This document shows positions 19,271 through 28,079 of a stretch of 48,015 nt of DNA, in pieces. Source of the DNA: Luteimonas aquatica. Lineage in GTDB: Bacteria > Pseudomonadota > Gammaproteobacteria > Xanthomonadales > Xanthomonadaceae. Numbering within the stretch: position 1 is the first letter of the stretch; each line of letters opens with the position of its first letter. A program made the translations under genes and the position numbers. The notes beneath the pieces were generated by a model, which was not told the origin of the DNA, did not search any database, and was given only the letters and a program-made list of their open reading frames with translations. Location: assembly GCF_022662575.1 (NCBI RefSeq), contig NZ_JALBFU010000005.1, positions 1 to 48,015 on the forward strand, in the 5' to 3' direction.

Positions 19271-20176
19271 CTAGGCCTCGGCCTTGGACAGCTTCAGCGC
19301 GGGCTCCAGCACCTCGAACAGGCGCTTGAGCTCGGCGGCCATCAGCACGAAGCGGGCGTCCAGTTCGGCACGGATGTCCTCGCGCTCGCCGCCCTCGAGC
19401 TGGTCGACGGCGCCGTCGAGGAATTTCAGCTTGCGGATCACCAGGTCCTCGCCGAGCACGAAGGACACGTGGTCGTCGAGGGTGAGCGCCAGGCGCGTCA
19501 CCAGCTTGCCGGCTTCCAGGTGCTTGGCGATCTCGTCGCTCTGCAGCTCCTGGTGCTGGCACTTGACCACCGCGCCGTGCTCGGCCGGGTCCTTCAGCTC
19601 GCACTCCTCGCCCAGCGACAGGCCCGCCGGCAGCGCGTCGCCGGCGATCCAGCCGGTCAGCACCGAGCGCGGCGCGATCTCCGCGTTCAGCGGCAGCGCC
19701 GGGAAGCTGCCGAGCGCGTGGCGGATGTCGGACACCACCGCCTCGCCGTTCTTGCGCGAGGAGGTGTCGACGATGCACAGGCCGTGCTCGAGATCGAGCA
19801 TGGCGTCGGTGCGCGAGGGCCGCACGAAGGCGCGCGGCAGCAGTTCGTGCACCAGATCCTCCTTCAGCCGCTTGCGCGCGCGGCCGCCGAGCTTGCGGCC
19901 TTCCTTCTCCTCCAGCTCGGCCAGCTTCTTCGACAGCAGGTCGTTGACCACCGCCGAGGGCAGCAGCTTGTCCTCGCTGCCCACGCTCAGCCAGATCGCG
20001 CTGTCCACGCGATGCGAGAGCGCCTCGGCGTCGCGGCCGAAGGGCGAGATGAAGCCGCGCGAGGTCAGCTCCAGCGGGCCGACCGGCTTGAGCGGGACTT
20101 CGGCCAGGCGGGTGTCGAGTTCGGAGAGGTCGAGCGAGACGGGGAAGCGGAACAGGGTGAGGTTTCTGAAGAACAT
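19271..20176 (-). CDS. rdgC: Recombination-associated protein RdgC
   Basis: 301 aa, the usual length. RdgC is a nucleoid-associated ring protein that binds double-stranded DNA and limits RecA activity. Family stretches are MFFRNLTLFRF at the start, GFISPFGR, LPSAVVNDLLSKKLAELEEKEGRKLGGR and the C-terminal AELDARFVLMAAELKRLFEVL. Start and length fit homologs without change. It is flanked on both sides by copies of the same palindromic repeat. Confidence 0.97.
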   Translation of the reverse strand: MFFRNLTLFRFPVSLDLSELDTRLAEVPLKPVGPLELTSRGFISPFGRDAEALSHRVDSAIWLSVGSEDKLLPSAVVNDLLSKKLAELEEKEGRKLGGRARKRLKEDLVHELLPRAFVRPSRTDAMLDLEHGLCIVDTSSRKNGEAVVSDIRHALGSFPALPLNAEIAPRSVLTGWIAGDALPAGLSLGEECELKDPAEHGAVVKCQHQELQSDEIAKHLEAGKLVTRLALTLDDHVSFVLGEDLVIRKLKFLDGAVDQLEGGEREDIRAELDARFVLMAAELKRLFEVLEPALKLSKAEA

Positions 20177-20221
20177 CTAAGAACCGGCGTTGGAGTTCAG
20201 GGGCGGAGCGAGAGGTTACAG

Positions 20222-20319
20222 CCGTCATTCCCGCGAAAGCGGGCATCCAGGCCTTTCAGGCTTCGCGAGCCTCGGCAAAGGCCAAAGTCGCTGGATTCCT
20301 GCCTTCGCAGGAATGACGG
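20222..20319. repeat. Composite palindromic repeat element, two facing arms
   Basis: A 29-bp arm at 20222-20250 (CCGTCATTCC...GCATCCAG, itself a small hairpin CCCGC-GAAA-GCGGG) faces an arm at 20291-20319 (CTGGATTCC...GAATGACGG). The second arm's reverse complement matches the first at 25 of 29 positions; the 40 bp between also carry GCCTTTCAGG and CAAAGGCC half-palindromes. The layout resembles REP doublets or small non-autonomous elements. It lies between ttcA and rdgC. Confidence 0.8.
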
Positions 20320-20336
20320 TCCGATGACACGGGGAA

Positions 20337-21269
20337 TCAGTCTTCGGCGGCGGCGTGCGGTTCGCCGGCCAGCCAGTCGTGCGCGTCCGGCAGCGGCGTC
20401 TCTCCGCGCCGTCCCAGGGCGAGGAAATCGAACAGCTTCGGATCGCTCAGCTGCGAGGGGCGGATGTCGCCCAGCGCGCGCGCGATCTGCTCGATGCGGC
20501 CGGGCGATTCGCGCTCCCAGGCCTCCATCATGCGCTTGACCTGCTTGCGCTGCAGGTTCTCCTGCGAGCCGCACAGGTTGCAGGGGATGATCGGGAAGGC
20601 GCGCGCCTGGGCGTAGGCGGCGATGTCGTCCTCGCGCACGTAGGCCAGCGGGCGGATCACCACGTGCTTGCCGTCGTCCGAGCGCAGCTTGGGCGGCATG
20701 CCGCTGAGCTTGGCGTGGAAGAACAGGTTGAGAAAGAAGGTGGCGACCAGGTCGTCGCGGTGGTGGCCGAGCGCGATCTTGGTGAAGCCCTGCGCCTCGG
20801 CGAAGGTGTACAGCGCGCCGCGCCGCAGGCGCGAGCACAGCGAGCACATCGTCTTGCCTTCCGGCACCACGCGGGTGACCACCGAGTAGGTGTCCTGCTC
20901 CAGGATCCGGTAATCCACGCCGAGCGAGGCGAGGTAGCCGGGCAGGACGTGTTCCGGGAAGCCGGGCTGCTTCTGGTCCAGGTTCACCGCCGTCAGGCTG
21001 AAGCGCACCGGGGCCTTGGCCTGCAGCTGCAGGAGGATGTCGAGCAGGGTGTAGCTGTCCTTGCCGCCGGACAGGCAGACCATCACCTTGTCGCCGTCCT
21101 CGATCATGCCGAAGTCGGCGATGGCGCGGCCCACCTGGTGGCGCAGGCGCTTGCCAAGCTTGTTCAGCTCGCGCGTCTCGCGCTCGGCGCGCGGGACGCG
21201 CCGGGTCGGCTCGGCCAGGGGCACCGCTTCGGGCAGGGGGGCTTCCGGCAGAGGGATGATCGCGCTCAT
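20337..21269 (-). CDS. ttcA: tRNA 2-thiocytidine(32) synthetase TtcA
   Basis: 310 aa. An ATP-dependent PP-loop enzyme that thiolates C32 of certain tRNAs using an iron-sulfur cluster. The PP-loop is CLSGGKDS (residues 65-72). The cluster-binding cysteines are CSLC (142 and 145) and CNLC (230 and 233). The ALGHHRDD and RPLAYVRE motifs are also present. The first 25 residues are a Pro/Glu-rich extension not needed for the family. Cytoplasmic. Divergent from the DUF465 gene. Confidence 0.96.
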   Translation of the reverse strand: MSAIIPLPEAPLPEAVPLAEPTRRVPRAERETRELNKLGKRLRHQVGRAIADFGMIEDGDKVMVCLSGGKDSYTLLDILLQLQAKAPVRFSLTAVNLDQKQPGFPEHVLPGYLASLGVDYRILEQDTYSVVTRVVPEGKTMCSLCSRLRRGALYTFAEAQGFTKIALGHHRDDLVATFFLNLFFHAKLSGMPPKLRSDDGKHVVIRPLAYVREDDIAAYAQARAFPIIPCNLCGSQENLQRKQVKRMMEAWERESPGRIEQIARALGDIRPSQLSDPKLFDFLALGRRGETPLPDAHDWLAGEPHAAAED

Positions 21270-21364
21270 GAACCGCCTATTCTACCCGGCGCCCTTCCAT
21301 GACGCCGATCGCGGACGGCGTGTAAGCTCGGAGCCCTCCACGCCCGGGCCGCCGTCCTCCGTCC

Positions 21365-21571
21365 ATGTCCTTTTCCGACGCCGCCGACATCAGCCACCGG
21401 CTGGTCGAGCTCCGGCTCGAGCACCGCGACCTCGACATCGCCATCGGGCGCCTGCAGGCCGACATCGAGGCCGACGAGCTGGCGGTCAAGCGCATGAAGA
21501 AGCGCAAGCTGCAGCTCAAGGACATGATCTCGCGCCTGGAGAGCGCGCTGATTCCCGACGAGCCCGCCTAG
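21365..21571 (+). CDS. DUF465 (YdcH-like) small helical protein
   Basis: 68 aa. A short, highly charged helical hairpin or coiled coil with the family signature RLVELRLEHRDLDIAIGRL and the ending RMKKRKLQLKDMISRLE. DUF465 proteins are common in proteobacteria; function is not known. ATG 21365 follows CGTCCTCCGTCC with no clear ribosome-binding site. Confidence 0.85.
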   Translation: MSFSDAADISHRLVELRLEHRDLDIAIGRLQADIEADELAVKRMKKRKLQLKDMISRLESALIPDEPA

Positions 21572-21642
21572 CCGGTCGTGGTATGCGGGGGCCGGCGGCG
21601 GGTAAGCTACCGCCGACCAGCCTGAAGGCGACAACGGGGTCG

Positions 21643-22275
21643 ATGGCGAACGCTGACAACTCTCACGAACTGGCCGCGATGCTGCGCAACCGCTGGTGGC
21701 GCGCGGTGGGCGTGGCGGCGTTGCTGGCCGTGGCATTGACGGCGGTGCTGGGCGGATTCCGCAAGGCGGGCTCGGCCACGCACCCCTACCCCGAGCTGGG
21801 CGCGGGCACGCGGGTGGACAACGGCGCGCTGGCGGTCACGCCCTTGCGGGCCTGGGTCGACGCGACGCGGCCGGGCGGGATGCCCAACGATTTCGACAAG
21901 CAGGACTACCTGGTGCTGCGGGCGCGGGTGGAAAACCGGACCGACAGCGGCTTCGCCAATGCCAGCTATCTGCAGAGCGATTTGTTCTGGCTGGCGGACG
22001 GCGCGTCGGACGCCAAGAAGGCCGATTCCCTGCAGCGCGGCGACGACCACGGCTTCTACGTGAACCTGCAGCCGCGCCTGCCGGTGGAGATCGATTTGGT
22101 CTGGACACTGCCGCGCGGGCAACCCCTGCCGCCGAAGCTCGTCTGGGGCCTGTACGCGCGCGATTTCGTCGAACAGACCTACCTGACCCGCGAAGCGGCG
22201 TGGGTGCAGGGCAATCCGCGGGCGAAACTGATCCTGGCCGTCGAGGACCGACGACGCCCGGCGGGTGCGCCGTGA
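21643..22275 (+). CDS. Single-pass inner-membrane protein, first of three
   Basis: 210 aa. A short cytoplasmic N-terminus is followed by one transmembrane helix (about residues 21-39, VGVAALLAVALTAVLGGF) and a periplasmic domain that looks beta-rich. It contains DNGALAVTPLRAWVD and an immunoglobulin-like layout (YLVLRARVENRT), resembling DUF4352/Telokin-like domains. I recognise no precise family. It is joined to the next gene by a 4-bp GTGA overlap, which in turn overlaps the third gene by ATGA, so the three are translationally coupled. Function unknown. Confidence 0.75.
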   Translation: MANADNSHELAAMLRNRWWRAVGVAALLAVALTAVLGGFRKAGSATHPYPELGAGTRVDNGALAVTPLRAWVDATRPGGMPNDFDKQDYLVLRARVENRTDSGFANASYLQSDLFWLADGASDAKKADSLQRGDDHGFYVNLQPRLPVEIDLVWTLPRGQPLPPKLVWGLYARDFVEQTYLTREAAWVQGNPRAKLILAVEDRRRPAGAP

Positions 22276-22907
22276 ACGCGCCGGAGACCGCGTCCGCCGC
22301 GCCGCCCGCGCGCCGCCTGCCGGTGCGCTGGTCGCTGGTGGTCGCCACGCTCCTGGTGCTGGCGGCGATCGTCGGCCTGCGGCGGGCCGAGCCGGGCTAT
22401 ACGGACAAGCTGGCGCCGGTGCTGCTCCCGGGGCGGGTCGAGCAGCGCGTGGAGGCGCGCAATTTCGCGGTGCAGGTCAAGCGGGTCAAGCTCGCCCACG
22501 CCTATCGGGTGCGCGGCGACGCCTTGAATCCCGGGCCGCGCCTGGTCGGCACCAGCGGCATCTGGCTGTCCGCGCTGACCGAGGTGGAGGTGCTGCAGGC
22601 GCCGGGCTTCGTCAGCGCCCAGTTGCGCACCCGCGACGGGCTGGTCTATCCGGCCAGCGACCACGACCGTCCGAAACTGCCGGGCATGAATCTGAGCGGC
22701 CAGCAGTTGGCGGCCGGCCTGCCCGCCACCGGCGGCTACTTCTTCGAGCTTCCGCCGGAAAAACTGGCCGGCGCGCATTTGCAGTTCTACGCGGGCACGC
22801 TGAAGCCTTCGAACATGGACCATCTCGTCGATATCGACCTCGGCCTCGACGCCGCGCGCACGCGCAAGCTGTTCGCCGAGGCCAAGCCCGTCCTGGACCT
22901 GCAATGA
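22272..22907 (+). CDS. Single-pass inner-membrane protein, second of three
   Basis: 211 aa with a GTG start at 22272 overlapping the previous stop (GTGA). One transmembrane helix at about residues 20-36 (WSLVVATLLVLAAIVGL) precedes a periplasmic domain whose opening (VEARNFAVQVKRVKLA) parallels that of the first protein. The end (DIDLGLDAARTRKLFAEAKP) is charged. Probably the same fold as its neighbours, with little direct identity. The GTG start is supported by the overlap and by the lack of any closer ATG. Confidence 0.72.
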   Translation: MNAPETASAAPPARRLPVRWSLVVATLLVLAAIVGLRRAEPGYTDKLAPVLLPGRVEQRVEARNFAVQVKRVKLAHAYRVRGDALNPGPRLVGTSGIWLSALTEVEVLQAPGFVSAQLRTRDGLVYPASDHDRPKLPGMNLSGQQLAAGLPATGGYFFELPPEKLAGAHLQFYAGTLKPSNMDHLVDIDLGLDAARTRKLFAEAKPVLDLQ

Positions 22908-23533
22908 GCGCCACGCCTTCGCCCGCCGCCGAAACGCCGTCACCACCGCGCGGATGGTGGCGCCGCAATGCGTGGTGGCTGCTCGGCGCCCTGGTGCTGG
23001 GGACGCTGGCGTTCTTGCTGCCGTATCGCGACGCCCTGTACGAGCAGGCGAGACGTTCCCCGCAGTCGCCCATCGAGGTGCGCCAGGGCGAGTGGGCCGA
23101 CTACGCCGGCGCGCGCTGGCGGGTGGTCGACGTGCGCCGCGTCGAGAAGATCAAGCTGGCCAAGGGCGACTATTTCCATCCCGACGCCGCGCTTGTGGCG
23201 GTCCGCTTCGAGCTGGTGCCGGTCACGGGCGTGAGCCCGGACAAGCTGGACATCTGCAAGGGACGCCTGTCCGACGCGCAGGGACGGCGCTGGGACGCCA
23301 ATGCGCTGCCGCTGTCGCAGCAGCGCGAATACCGCGAGGACCTGGGCACGGGCTGCGGCTCGCGCCTGGGCACGGGCTTCCAGCGCGTCCAGGCGCGGCG
23401 CGGCCAGCCGTTCCGTTTCGTGCACCTATACCAGGTGCCGACCACCTTGCCCACGCGCGGACTGCACGCGGAGATCCTCATGCCCGCCCATACGGTCGAG
23501 CCGCAGGGCAGCTATCTGCGTTTCGCGCTCTAG
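22904..23533 (+). CDS. Single-pass inner-membrane protein, third of three
   Basis: 209 aa. A Pro-rich cytoplasmic head, a transmembrane helix at about residues 23-42 (NAWWLLGALVLGTLAFLLP) and a periplasmic domain opening with GEWADYAGARWRVVDVRRVEKIK, the same position and pattern as in the two genes before it. Two Cys residues (CKG and GTGCGS) could form a periplasmic disulfide. Overlaps the second gene by ATGA. Convergent with the polytopic membrane protein gene 12 bp beyond. Confidence 0.72.
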   Translation: MSATPSPAAETPSPPRGWWRRNAWWLLGALVLGTLAFLLPYRDALYEQARRSPQSPIEVRQGEWADYAGARWRVVDVRRVEKIKLAKGDYFHPDAALVAVRFELVPVTGVSPDKLDICKGRLSDAQGRRWDANALPLSQQREYREDLGTGCGSRLGTGFQRVQARRGQPFRFVHLYQVPTTLPTRGLHAEILMPAHTVEPQGSYLRFAL

Positions 23534-23545
23534 CGGCGCCGCGTC

Positions 23546-24832
23546 CTAGGCGCTTTGCGGCGCCGAGGCCACCTCGGCCCTGGGCAGCCTCGCCACCGCA
23601 CGATCGAAGGCCGCCGCCAGCAGCACGATGCGCAGCAGTTCGGTGAACAGCGCCGGCCGCGCCGACAGCGGCCCGTTGAACAGCAGCGAGAGCGGCTGTC
23701 CGATCACTTCCCAGCTCTCCCAGTCGCGCGCGCCGATCAGATCGACCGCCACGCGCCACGCGCTGGCATCGACGAAGGCCAGCACCTGCCAGCACAGGCA
23801 CAGCGTCAGCAGGGCGGGCAGCCCGGCGCGCAGCACCAGACGCAGGCTGTTGACCACCGGCACGCCCTTGCTGGTCCAGCCGGCGCTGGCCTTGTCGGCG
23901 AGCTTGCGCCAGACCAGATGCATGCCCTGGTAGCGCGAGCCCAGCGCCGACCATTGCGCGTCGGCGCCGTCCAGGCGATGCCGGCGGCGCAGGTCCAGGC
24001 CGTAGATGATCGCCGTGATCGCCAGCCATACCAGCGGCATCACCACGCCGCCGGCGGCGATGGAAAGGAATTCCCAGGCCGGTTCCAGCACGCGCTTGAG
24101 CGGTGCCAGCGAGATCCAGCCGGCGAACGGGTTTTCCCACCATTGCGCCACCACCACGTAGACCACCCGCGCGTGCCACCAGTCCTTGATCCAGGCGATG
24201 CCCTGGGCGATCGCGGCCACGCCCACGAATACCCAGTAGGCTTCGCACACGGTCGCCAGCACCGTCCAGGCCGCGTGGCCGGTGGCGGCGGCGCGGCGCT
24301 TGGCGACCTCGCGCACCGCCCATGCGATCAGCAAGGCGATCCACAGGCCGTGCAGCGCGAAGATGTCGCCGAGGTTCTCGCGGTTCTCGAAGGAGACGCT
24401 GAAGATGTAGGTGAGGCGGAAATCCCGCTTGACCCCGTCCAGCAGCCCCCAACTGGCGTAGTAGGCGAAGAACGGCAGCAGCGCGATGGCCAGGGCGCTG
24501 AGCCAGGGCCTGGCCGGACGGGCCGGCGCGACGCCGAGGCCGGCCTGGGTCTCCAGCGACGGACGCACCGCCAGGAACATCGCGATGGTGCCGGCCAGTT
24601 GCGTCACGATCAGCAGGGCGATGGCCGCGTACGAGAGCAGCACGCTGGTCTCGGCGAGCCGGATGGCCGCATCCAGCAGCAGGTCGTAGGCCACGCGCTG
24701 GGCGAAATACCAGAACAGCAGCGCCGGCCAGTGCCGCCAGAGCAGGCGTCCGGCCAGGCGCGGGATCTCCCACCAGGTCGGGGCCTGGGGCGCGGCGGAC
24801 GGTGCGGCGAGCGAGGGACTGGCGACGGACAT
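23546..24832 (-). CDS. Polytopic inner-membrane protein, hypothetical
   Basis: 428 aa with about eight hydrophobic segments (for example residues 35-60, 68-90, 105-130, 155-170, 195-215, 260-280, 330-355 and 395-412). Many Trp residues are present (WWEIP, WWHARVV, WWENPF). I recognise no family. ATG 24832 is chosen since upstream sequence in frame is Arg/Pro-rich and unlike a protein. It lies convergent to the three single-pass membrane protein genes, and a joint function with them is possible but unproven. Confidence 0.7.
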   Translation of the reverse strand: MSVASPSLAAPSAAPQAPTWWEIPRLAGRLLWRHWPALLFWYFAQRVAYDLLLDAAIRLAETSVLLSYAAIALLIVTQLAGTIAMFLAVRPSLETQAGLGVAPARPARPWLSALAIALLPFFAYYASWGLLDGVKRDFRLTYIFSVSFENRENLGDIFALHGLWIALLIAWAVREVAKRRAAATGHAAWTVLATVCEAYWVFVGVAAIAQGIAWIKDWWHARVVYVVVAQWWENPFAGWISLAPLKRVLEPAWEFLSIAAGGVVMPLVWLAITAIIYGLDLRRRHRLDGADAQWSALGSRYQGMHLVWRKLADKASAGWTSKGVPVVNSLRLVLRAGLPALLTLCLCWQVLAFVDASAWRVAVDLIGARDWESWEVIGQPLSLLFNGPLSARPALFTELLRIVLLAAAFDRAVARLPRAEVASAPQSA

Positions 24833-25185
24833 CGACCTGCGGCGTTGCGGAACCGTCGCGAGGGTAGCGGGGATCGGCGGCCGGCGCGAGCGGCGAGGCC
24901 CGGCGCGCGGTCCTGGGCGCGCGCCGCAGGCATCCGTTCCGAGATGGAGGCGCGCATCGGCGGCGGCCCGCAGCGCGTCCTGGCCCCGTGCCGGCCCTGA
25001 TCGACGATGCGCGAGGGCGCGGCCTGCCGGATGCCGCGGTCCCGGCAAAGGGCCGCGGCGCGCGGCGCGTCAGTGGCAGGGCTTCTTGTCGTCTCGCCCG
25101 GCCAGATCGCGTGCCAGAAGGTCAAGCCCCGCCGCGTGGACGGCGAAGGGCGGACGGGTGCGGAATCGGATCGGCGCCGGCGGCC
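24833..25185. other. 353-bp gap, nothing recognisable
   Basis: The stretch between the polytopic membrane protein gene and the plsB stop holds only Arg/Pro/Ala-rich open frames without plausible starts or family matches. No repeat, terminator with T-tract or RNA gene was recognised. It should contain the promoter of the membrane protein gene. Confidence 0.5.
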
Positions 25186-28032
25186 TCAGGAGGCCATCAG
25201 GTCGGGCTCGGGATCGGGCTTGGCCGCCTCCGGGCTGACCTTCTCGATGGTGTGGCGCAGTTCGCGGCCGAGGATGACCTTGGCGTCCTTGGCCCAGGCG
25301 TCCAGGCGCTGGTCGAAGACCAGCTTGCTGTTCTCGTCCAGCCACACCAGGCGCAGCTCGCGCAGCTTCTGGATGAAGCCGCGGAACAGGCCCTTGTCGA
25401 AGAATTCCGGGGCCGCCGGGGCGTACAGCAGCGACAGCCGCTGCGCGGCCAGCTGGCACAGGCTCTCCAGCTCGCCGGCGCCCAGCGTGCCGGGACCGTT
25501 CTTGGCCAGCACCGAGATGGCGATGTAGTAGCGCTCGAAGGCCTGCTGCAGCGGATGGCCGATGGCGCGCAGGCGGAACACCTCGTCCGATTGCCCGGCG
25601 TTGCGCGCCAGGATGCCGCCGTCTTCCTCGCCGCCGCCGTCTACGTGCTCGAGCAGGCCCTCGCGCACGAACACGTCGATGGTGCGGTCGATGCGCTCGG
25701 CGAAGCCGTCCTCGTCCCAGGGCAGGAACAGCTCGGTCTGCAGGAACGGGTACACGCTGCGGCCGATGCGGCGCAGGCTGTTGCGCGCCATGCGGCGGTT
25801 GTGCTGGAAGCAGCAGGCGATCCAGCTGGCGGCGGTGAACAGGTGGATGACGTTGTTGCGGAAGTAGGAGAGCAGCACCGCGGTGTCGTCGTCGACGGTG
25901 AGCACGTCGCCGAGCGGATGGCTGACGCGCTGCAGCACCTTGATTTCCTCGCCGTGGGCGATGATCTCCTCGGGCGCGTGCGGGGTGACCGTGACCAGGT
26001 CGCTGTAGGGCACGTCCTGCAGCAGCACCTTCGACAGCGCGATCTGCGCGCGCAGGTCGGTCTCGCCCATGGCGTGCTTGGGCGTGGACAGCAGCGCCAG
26101 CGCCAGCAGGTTGATCGGATTGACGTCGGCGGCGCGGTTGACGTTGACGTTGATGCGCTGCGCCAGCGCGTCGACGGTGTTCGACAGCCACTGCGGCTTG
26201 TCGTCCTCCGACAGCGGCTGCCCGTCCCACTCCGGCGCGTGCACGGCCAGCGCGTCGTTGAGCAGGATGCGCTCGCCGAAGTTCACCACCACCTGGCCGT
26301 AGTTCTGCCGCAGCACCTTGGGGATGCCCCACAGCAGCGCCCAGATCGATTCCTTCTCCTTCGGCTTGCCGGTCAGCTCGTCGAGATAGCTGCTGCCTTC
26401 CATCAGCTTCTCGTAGCCGACGTAGATGGGTTGAAACAGGATGGGCCGCGTGGGCTGGCGCAGGTAGCCGCGCACCGTCATCGCGATCATGCCGCCCTTG
26501 GGCTGCAGCAGGCGGCCGGTGCGCGAGCGCCCGCCCTCGATGAAGTACTCCATCGAGTAGCCGCCGGCGGCCAGCTGCGCCACGTATTCGCTGAGCACCG
26601 CCGAGTACAGCACGCTGCCCTTGATGCTGCGGCGGATGAAGAACGCGCCGCCCTTGCGAAGGATGCTGCCGAGCACCGGCAGGTTGAGGTTGATGCCGGC
26701 GACGATGTGCGGCGGCACCACGCCCTTGGTGTAGAGCAGGTAGGACAGCAGCAGGTAGTCCATGTGGCTGCGGTGGCTGGGCACGTACACCACCTCGTGG
26801 CCCGGCGCCGCCGCCTTGAGCGCCTCCAGGTGGTGCACCAGCACGCCGCGGTAGATGGTGTTCCACACCGGCGTGAGCAGGAAGCTGGCCGAGCGCACCA
26901 CCGGGTGCGAATAGTCGGCGGCGATCTCGTAGGCCATGCCGTAGGCCTTCTTCCACGCCTCCTCGATGCTGCTGTTGTCGCGCCTGGCCTGGTCGGCGAT
27001 CGCCTCCTTCACCGGGTCGGAGGAGAGCACCTTGTCGATCAGCAGGCGGCGCGTGGACAGATCGGGGCCGATCACCGCCTCGCGGATGCGGTTGAAGTGG
27101 GTGCGCAGCACGCGCGAGAGCTTGCGCACGGTGCGCTCGGGCGTCAGGTCCTCCTGGACGATGCCGCGCACGTCCACGGGCGCGGCGAACTGCACCAGGG
27201 TGTTGCGGCCGTTGAGCAGGATGGCCAGCAGGCGGCGGAAGCGGCCGACCAGGGTCCAGTTCTCCGAGAACAGCACCGAGAACCAGCCGCTGCTGCGGTC
27301 CGGCGCCTGGCCGACGAAGATCGACACCGGCACCAGCTGCACGTCCAGCGCCGGATCGGCGCGGTGCGCCTCGAGCAGGCGGGCGAGCGATTCGGAATGG
27401 GTCTTGGCCTTGGTCGGCAGCGGCTCGCCGGTCACGGCCAGGTAGCTGAGCATGCTGCCGGCGCTGCGCCTGGACAGCGCCAGGTAGGCGCGCTTGCGGC
27501 CGAGCGGATCGCCCGGCAGCGGACGCAGCGGCGAGGGCATGCCGGCTTCGCGGCAGGCGCGGTCGAGGATCAGCGCGTTGGACAGGCCGTAGTCTTCGAG
27601 CACGTAGCAGACAGGGCGGTCGCCGATCAGGCCGCGCGGTGCCTGCGGTTCGATCTTCAGCTCGATCCAGGGCTTGAGGAACTGGCCGAGCAGCCGGACC
27701 CACCAGGGACGGCGCGCGCGGGGCTCGCGCGCGGCGGCCTCCGCCGCCTGGGCGGCGGCCGCGTCCTCGGCCTGGACGTTTCCGTCCTCCCCGGCGTGGG
27801 GCGCGGTGTCCGCCGCAAGAGGCTCGGGGTCCGTCGCGGGCGCCACCTCCGGCGCCGGCGCGGACGGCCCGGAGGCCGCGACCGGGGCGGCTTCCGTCTC
27901 ACCGGCCGGCGGGACGGGCTCGCTGCGGGCGGCATCGCCCGGCGCTGGCGTAGCGCTGGCGGCGTCGGAGGACGGCGACGGTTCGGCGTCGAACAGGTTC
28001 GGTTGGGTCGGCTGGTTCGGCATCGGCGGCAT
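25186..28032 (-). CDS. plsB: Glycerol-3-phosphate 1-O-acyltransferase PlsB
   Basis: 948 aa, longer than E. coli PlsB (about 807). The extra length is an N-terminal Pro/Ala/Glu-rich, low-complexity extension (residues 1-107). The acyltransferase motifs are block I HRSHMD (420-425), block II GGAFFIRR (461-468), block III EGGRSRTG (499-506) and block IV PIYVGYEKL. PlsB transfers an acyl chain to sn-1 of glycerol-3-phosphate at the inner membrane, the first step of phospholipid synthesis. The C-terminal 400 residues follow the family to FDQRLDAWAKDAK. It starts 47 bp after a lipoprotein gene on the same strand. Confidence 0.96.
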   Translation of the reverse strand: MPPMPNQPTQPNLFDAEPSPSSDAASATPAPGDAARSEPVPPAGETEAAPVAASGPSAPAPEVAPATDPEPLAADTAPHAGEDGNVQAEDAAAAQAAEAAAREPRARRPWWVRLLGQFLKPWIELKIEPQAPRGLIGDRPVCYVLEDYGLSNALILDRACREAGMPSPLRPLPGDPLGRKRAYLALSRRSAGSMLSYLAVTGEPLPTKAKTHSESLARLLEAHRADPALDVQLVPVSIFVGQAPDRSSGWFSVLFSENWTLVGRFRRLLAILLNGRNTLVQFAAPVDVRGIVQEDLTPERTVRKLSRVLRTHFNRIREAVIGPDLSTRRLLIDKVLSSDPVKEAIADQARRDNSSIEEAWKKAYGMAYEIAADYSHPVVRSASFLLTPVWNTIYRGVLVHHLEALKAAAPGHEVVYVPSHRSHMDYLLLSYLLYTKGVVPPHIVAGINLNLPVLGSILRKGGAFFIRRSIKGSVLYSAVLSEYVAQLAAGGYSMEYFIEGGRSRTGRLLQPKGGMIAMTVRGYLRQPTRPILFQPIYVGYEKLMEGSSYLDELTGKPKEKESIWALLWGIPKVLRQNYGQVVVNFGERILLNDALAVHAPEWDGQPLSEDDKPQWLSNTVDALAQRINVNVNRAADVNPINLLALALLSTPKHAMGETDLRAQIALSKVLLQDVPYSDLVTVTPHAPEEIIAHGEEIKVLQRVSHPLGDVLTVDDDTAVLLSYFRNNVIHLFTAASWIACCFQHNRRMARNSLRRIGRSVYPFLQTELFLPWDEDGFAERIDRTIDVFVREGLLEHVDGGGEEDGGILARNAGQSDEVFRLRAIGHPLQQAFERYYIAISVLAKNGPGTLGAGELESLCQLAAQRLSLLYAPAAPEFFDKGLFRGFIQKLRELRLVWLDENSKLVFDQRLDAWAKDAKVILGRELRHTIEKVSPEAAKPDPEPDLMAS

Positions 28033-28079
28033 TATGCCGAGAAACCGATGCCGGCCCTGCGGGAGGCGGGAGCGGCCCG

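Noticed and set aside
25070..25190. Short minus-strand frame in the gap after plsB
   Set aside because: It lacks a convincing start and ribosome-binding site and resembles no family.
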